The translations under genes were made by a program, and so were the position numbers. A model generated the notes under the pieces. It made no database searches. It was not told the origin of the DNA and saw nothing but the letters and a program-made list of their open reading frames with translations. Below, piece after piece: positions 61,306 through 64,000 of a stretch of 64,000 nt of DNA. Source of the stretch: Mytilus californianus (lineage: Eukaryota > Mollusca > Bivalvia > Mytilida > Mytilidae); NCBI RefSeq assembly GCF_021869535.1, contig NW_026262701.1, positions 3,735,501 to 3,799,500 of the forward strand, read 5' to 3'. How positions within the stretch are numbered: the first letter of the stretch is position 1; every line of letters begins with the position of its first letter.

Positions 61306-62274
61306 ATGGATATAAATTTAAGACCGCAATGGAGACTATGGAATTTTCCCAGTCAAAGACCAGTATGTGGTAAATGTGGAATATTGCACAACAGAATTTG
61401 TTTTGCCAATTTCAAAACGTGTTTCAAATGTGGAAAAAAGGGACATTATGCTAGAATGTGTTTTGCTCGTGTACCATTAGTGAAAGCAAAAGAACAACAA
61501 ACAACTATAAGGAATAAAAAAGTGAAAAGTAAGAGGAGGACAGAAAGGGACCGATCCCGATTCATTCAACATATGGACAGAAAACAACCAATGTTTGAAT
61601 TACCATTTTCAAATATCAGAAATACAGCCTTCATAAGTGTTTTAGAAACAAATAATTCAACAAAAGTAGAGCTAAAAAGAATTAAAGAAAAATTAATGGA
61701 GAATAATATTGACCGTGAAAATTTTAGACATCAGAACAGTCAAAAAGATGAAGAAATCATTAATCTAAAAGAGCAGCTGCACACAATGTGGGAAAGAGCA
61801 CAACTGTATGTGAAACAAAATGAAGAATTTCGTCAAGAATTGGAAAAATTTAAATCAACACCAGAAAACCTGAATAGTAACGATCTATATTGGCAAAATG
61901 AATTATTAAGGACCGAAAATTTAAGGATAATGACAATCAACAATAATTTAATGAAACAACAACATAAAGAGAAAAGTAAAATAGATGCAGAGTATAATGA
62001 AATAGTGAAAAAACATCCGATATACTTAGATCTTCAACTAGATTATGATCAGTTACAAAAGACGGTAGATATATTTAAAGAATCAACAATGGGAAGAAGA
62101 GAAGAAAGAGAAAAATATGAAATAAAGATTGTACAGCTTGAGATGCAGATAAGACAATTGCAACAACAACAACAACAACAGCAGTTGTGGAATCAACCAC
62201 AGAATGTTTATAATCAAGGACAACCGTTTAATTCTAGTTACTACAGCAGGAACAATAGAGGACGATTTTATTAA
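61306..62274 (+). CDS. Zinc-knuckle, coiled-coil, polyQ gag-like protein, 322 aa
   Basis: I start at the ATG at 61,306 (the frame is open further upstream but has no earlier ATG). Two zinc knuckles lie at the N-terminus: C21-x2-C24-x3-H28-x3-C32 and C39-x2-C42-x4-H47-x4-C52, the pair found at the end of retroviral-type Gag proteins, where they bind RNA. A basic stretch follows (KKVKSKRRTERDRSR), then a long K/E/Q-rich segment likely to form a coiled coil (about residues 115-285), a Gln run near residue 282 and an Asn/Gly/Tyr-rich tail. No capsid or matrix domain precedes the knuckles, which is unusual. The frame is intact. It probably packages or multimerises the element's RNA; this is inference. 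Confidence 0.85.
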   Translation: MDINLRPQWRLWNFPSQRPVCGKCGILHNRICFANFKTCFKCGKKGHYARMCFARVPLVKAKEQQTTIRNKKVKSKRRTERDRSRFIQHMDRKQPMFELPFSNIRNTAFISVLETNNSTKVELKRIKEKLMENNIDRENFRHQNSQKDEEIINLKEQLHTMWERAQLYVKQNEEFRQELEKFKSTPENLNSNDLYWQNELLRTENLRIMTINNNLMKQQHKEKSKIDAEYNEIVKKHPIYLDLQLDYDQLQKTVDIFKESTMGRREEREKYEIKIVQLEMQIRQLQQQQQQQQLWNQPQNVYNQGQPFNSSYYSRNNRGRFY

Positions 62275-62318
62275 CTTCGGAAACACGAGGACGTGTTTTT
62301 TGTTGAGGAGGAGCCATT

Positions 62319-63016
62319 TGTCACCAGGCTTATTTGGACTTAATTCTGATTTTATCATTTATTTAGAAATTGGACTTTTGGAAAAGATATTATTTACAAA
62401 TTCAAATATTTACATGTATAGACAAATAATGTGTTAATCTTAATTAGTGACATTTAATGTTCAAATATATGTGACAGATTTATTTATTTATTGAGTTATA
62501 GAAATTAATATGAAAGACATTAATTCATACTAAAGGTGTGAAAATTATTGTATAGGAAAATGGAAGAATAAGATTATATGAGTATTATAAATTATAATTA
62601 TCTTTTATATTAATTAATGTGAATGCTGTCACTTATAGCTTAAAGTTATGAAATGTCATTTTAATTTGAGTATTGTCATGTTAATTGAGTATTGTCTATT
62701 TTCGATATTTAGTATAAATACTTATTGTAAACTTTGTAAAATTAGTACGATCAGAAGTGTAGAACATTGAGTAAGATACAGTAGGAGTCACATTATACTG
62801 ACATTGTCCTTTGTAAAGTTTATATTAGTACTTTGGCTTGGAATTAAATTATATAACTTGAATGTGTTGGATTTTCGTGAACTGCAACAACTAGTTCCTG
62901 ATATTGGTGACCTCCATAGTTTAATTGTTTTTCTAATGATTTTACAAATAAAATCATGACCCCGTAACATTTAGGGAGCCAAGACAAGAGTCCCAACTGC
63001 GCCCCTATTGGTTACA
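62319..63016 (+). repeat. 3' long terminal repeat
   Basis: Same length as the 5' LTR and no difference seen by eye. It carries the poly(A) signal used to end the element's transcript. Confidence 0.9.
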
Positions 63017-64000
63017 GAACTCTGACTTTGGATGTAATGTTACATAACAATATATTGTCAGGTAGACGTGCAAACCAAAAGCAACCAGGTGACATTAAAC
63101 ATCCTGTGTATACATGTATTACCAGAGTGTAAATTTTGTGATATACAAAAGTTTTCATAACTGTACAAATAAATATCTTCTCTTCCCCGTGTCAAACCAG
63201 AAGAAGTATGTATCATAATAAACTTTAAGAAAATATGAATATTATAAAAAAAAATCTTTAAAAAAATAATTTTTGCTTTAAAAGATAATCAAACTAATAT
63301 TTATGTTTCTATAATTATTTTAAAGAAATATTTTGATTCAAATTTTAATTTAAATGGATTTTGTATTATTTCGTAAAAAATTAAACGAGATTTCATTGAA
63401 CATGTTGAATATGATTTTATTATCTATTTTTTTAATTCAATATTTTAAGCAAAATCCAGGCATTCAATAAATCGATATAAAGTTAAACTTGTGTAAAAAA
63501 ATTTGTTATTGTATACATTTCAACAGAGACATATAGACAATTGCTCTGATTTCAACAACATTGTATACCCGACAATATTTATCAACAGAGTTATCGGTCC
63601 TGAATAGGACTGATATAGTTGGGTATGAGTTATATATATGTCAGTCCGGAATAACTTTAATCAAGAAAATCCTTTATCATCTTATCAAATCGTTTTAAAT
63701 TTCAGATATTGTCCGGTAAACATTTCTGTTCCCATCTCGATCGCTTAATCTGGGGAACCAGTTCATCAGTCAGGGGACTTATTGAAATAAGTGATTTTTA
63801 AATCAATTATTTAAGTAGCAAATTCGAAGTTTTGTCACAAATTGTGATTTTGTAAGTTTACCAAAATTTTTAACACATAGGTTTAGATAATATCTTTTCA
63901 TTAGTAAAATTGAAAAAAATGAACTTTTTGCTTCTTTTAAGCAGCAAGGTTTATGCCTTTGATGCAATCATTTAGCTGCAAATTCTATTTTAGTTGAAAA
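63017..64000. other. No recognisable gene
   Basis: Starts with the GAAC target duplication of the LTR element, then AT-rich sequence without coding or repeat signals that I recognise. Confidence 0.5.

Larger units (their letters stand above)
60506..63016 (+). mobile_element. Non-autonomous LTR retrotransposon, 2,511 bp, apparently identical LTRs
   Basis: Two 698-bp direct repeats (60,506-61,203 and 62,319-63,016) begin TGTCACC and end GGTTACA, so they have the TG...CA termini. GAAC flanks both ends (60,502-60,505 and 63,017-63,020), a 4-bp target duplication as made by Ty3/gypsy-type integrases. I see no difference between the LTRs by eye, so the insertion is young. The 1,115-bp interior encodes one zinc-knuckle protein and no protease, RT, RNase H or integrase. 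Mobility must therefore be supplied in trans. A TGG start (61,206) just inside the 5' LTR could be the primer-binding site and GAGGAGGAG (about 62,304-62,312) the polypurine tract. Confidence 0.9.

Overview
This window is a piece of a bivalve genome, most likely a mussel (Mytilus or a close relative). The base composition is AT-rich, the one host gene has many short GT-AG exons, and repeat after repeat matches the dispersed repeats I recall from Mytilus sequence. The species assignment rests on recognition and not on a search.

The only host gene I can reconstruct with confidence is a tubulin polyglutamylase-type TTLL9 gene on the minus strand. It runs from the ATG at 56,766-56,768 down to a TAG at 31,333-31,335, in 20 coding exons. 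Every junction is GT-AG and the joined frame stays open (1,578 nt, 525 aa). Compared with the TTLL9 pattern I know, it carries about 80 extra residues encoded by five consecutive frame-neutral mini-exons. Its introns hold a 57-bp satellite with a higher-order structure (42.9-44.5 kb), a perfect 34-bp VNTR (46.0-46.4 kb), a pearl/Helentron-like element (39.5-40.8 kb), three MITE-like elements and several retroelement tails.

The left 30 kb is retroelement debris. 1-10 kb holds dispersed repeats and a self-complementary TATAAGATATCTTATA array. At 10.4-12.2 kb (minus) lies a jockey/CR1-like reverse transcriptase with one internal stop. Back to back with it, at 12.2-20.9 kb (plus), is an unusual non-LTR element: an SGNH-hydrolase-like reading frame, then 14 copies of a stem-loop-bearing ~131-bp monomer, then ORF1 (PHD finger, coiled coil, 12-residue repeats), then ORF2 (endonuclease, reverse transcriptase, zinc finger). 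22.7-25.3 kb (minus) is a broken Penelope-like element whose GIY-YIG domain lies upstream of its reverse transcriptase, split by other repeats. 29.6-30.6 kb (plus) holds a second RT C-terminal fragment with its 3' tail; free-standing copies of that tail recur across the window.

The right end holds a tRNA-Thr-like sequence (58.3 kb), an unrecognised cysteine-rich exon (59.1-59.4 kb, minus), and an intact-looking non-autonomous LTR retrotransposon (60,506-63,016). The latter has two 698-bp LTRs in which I see no difference, 4-bp GAAC target duplications and one ORF encoding a double zinc-knuckle, coiled-coil, polyQ protein without any pol.
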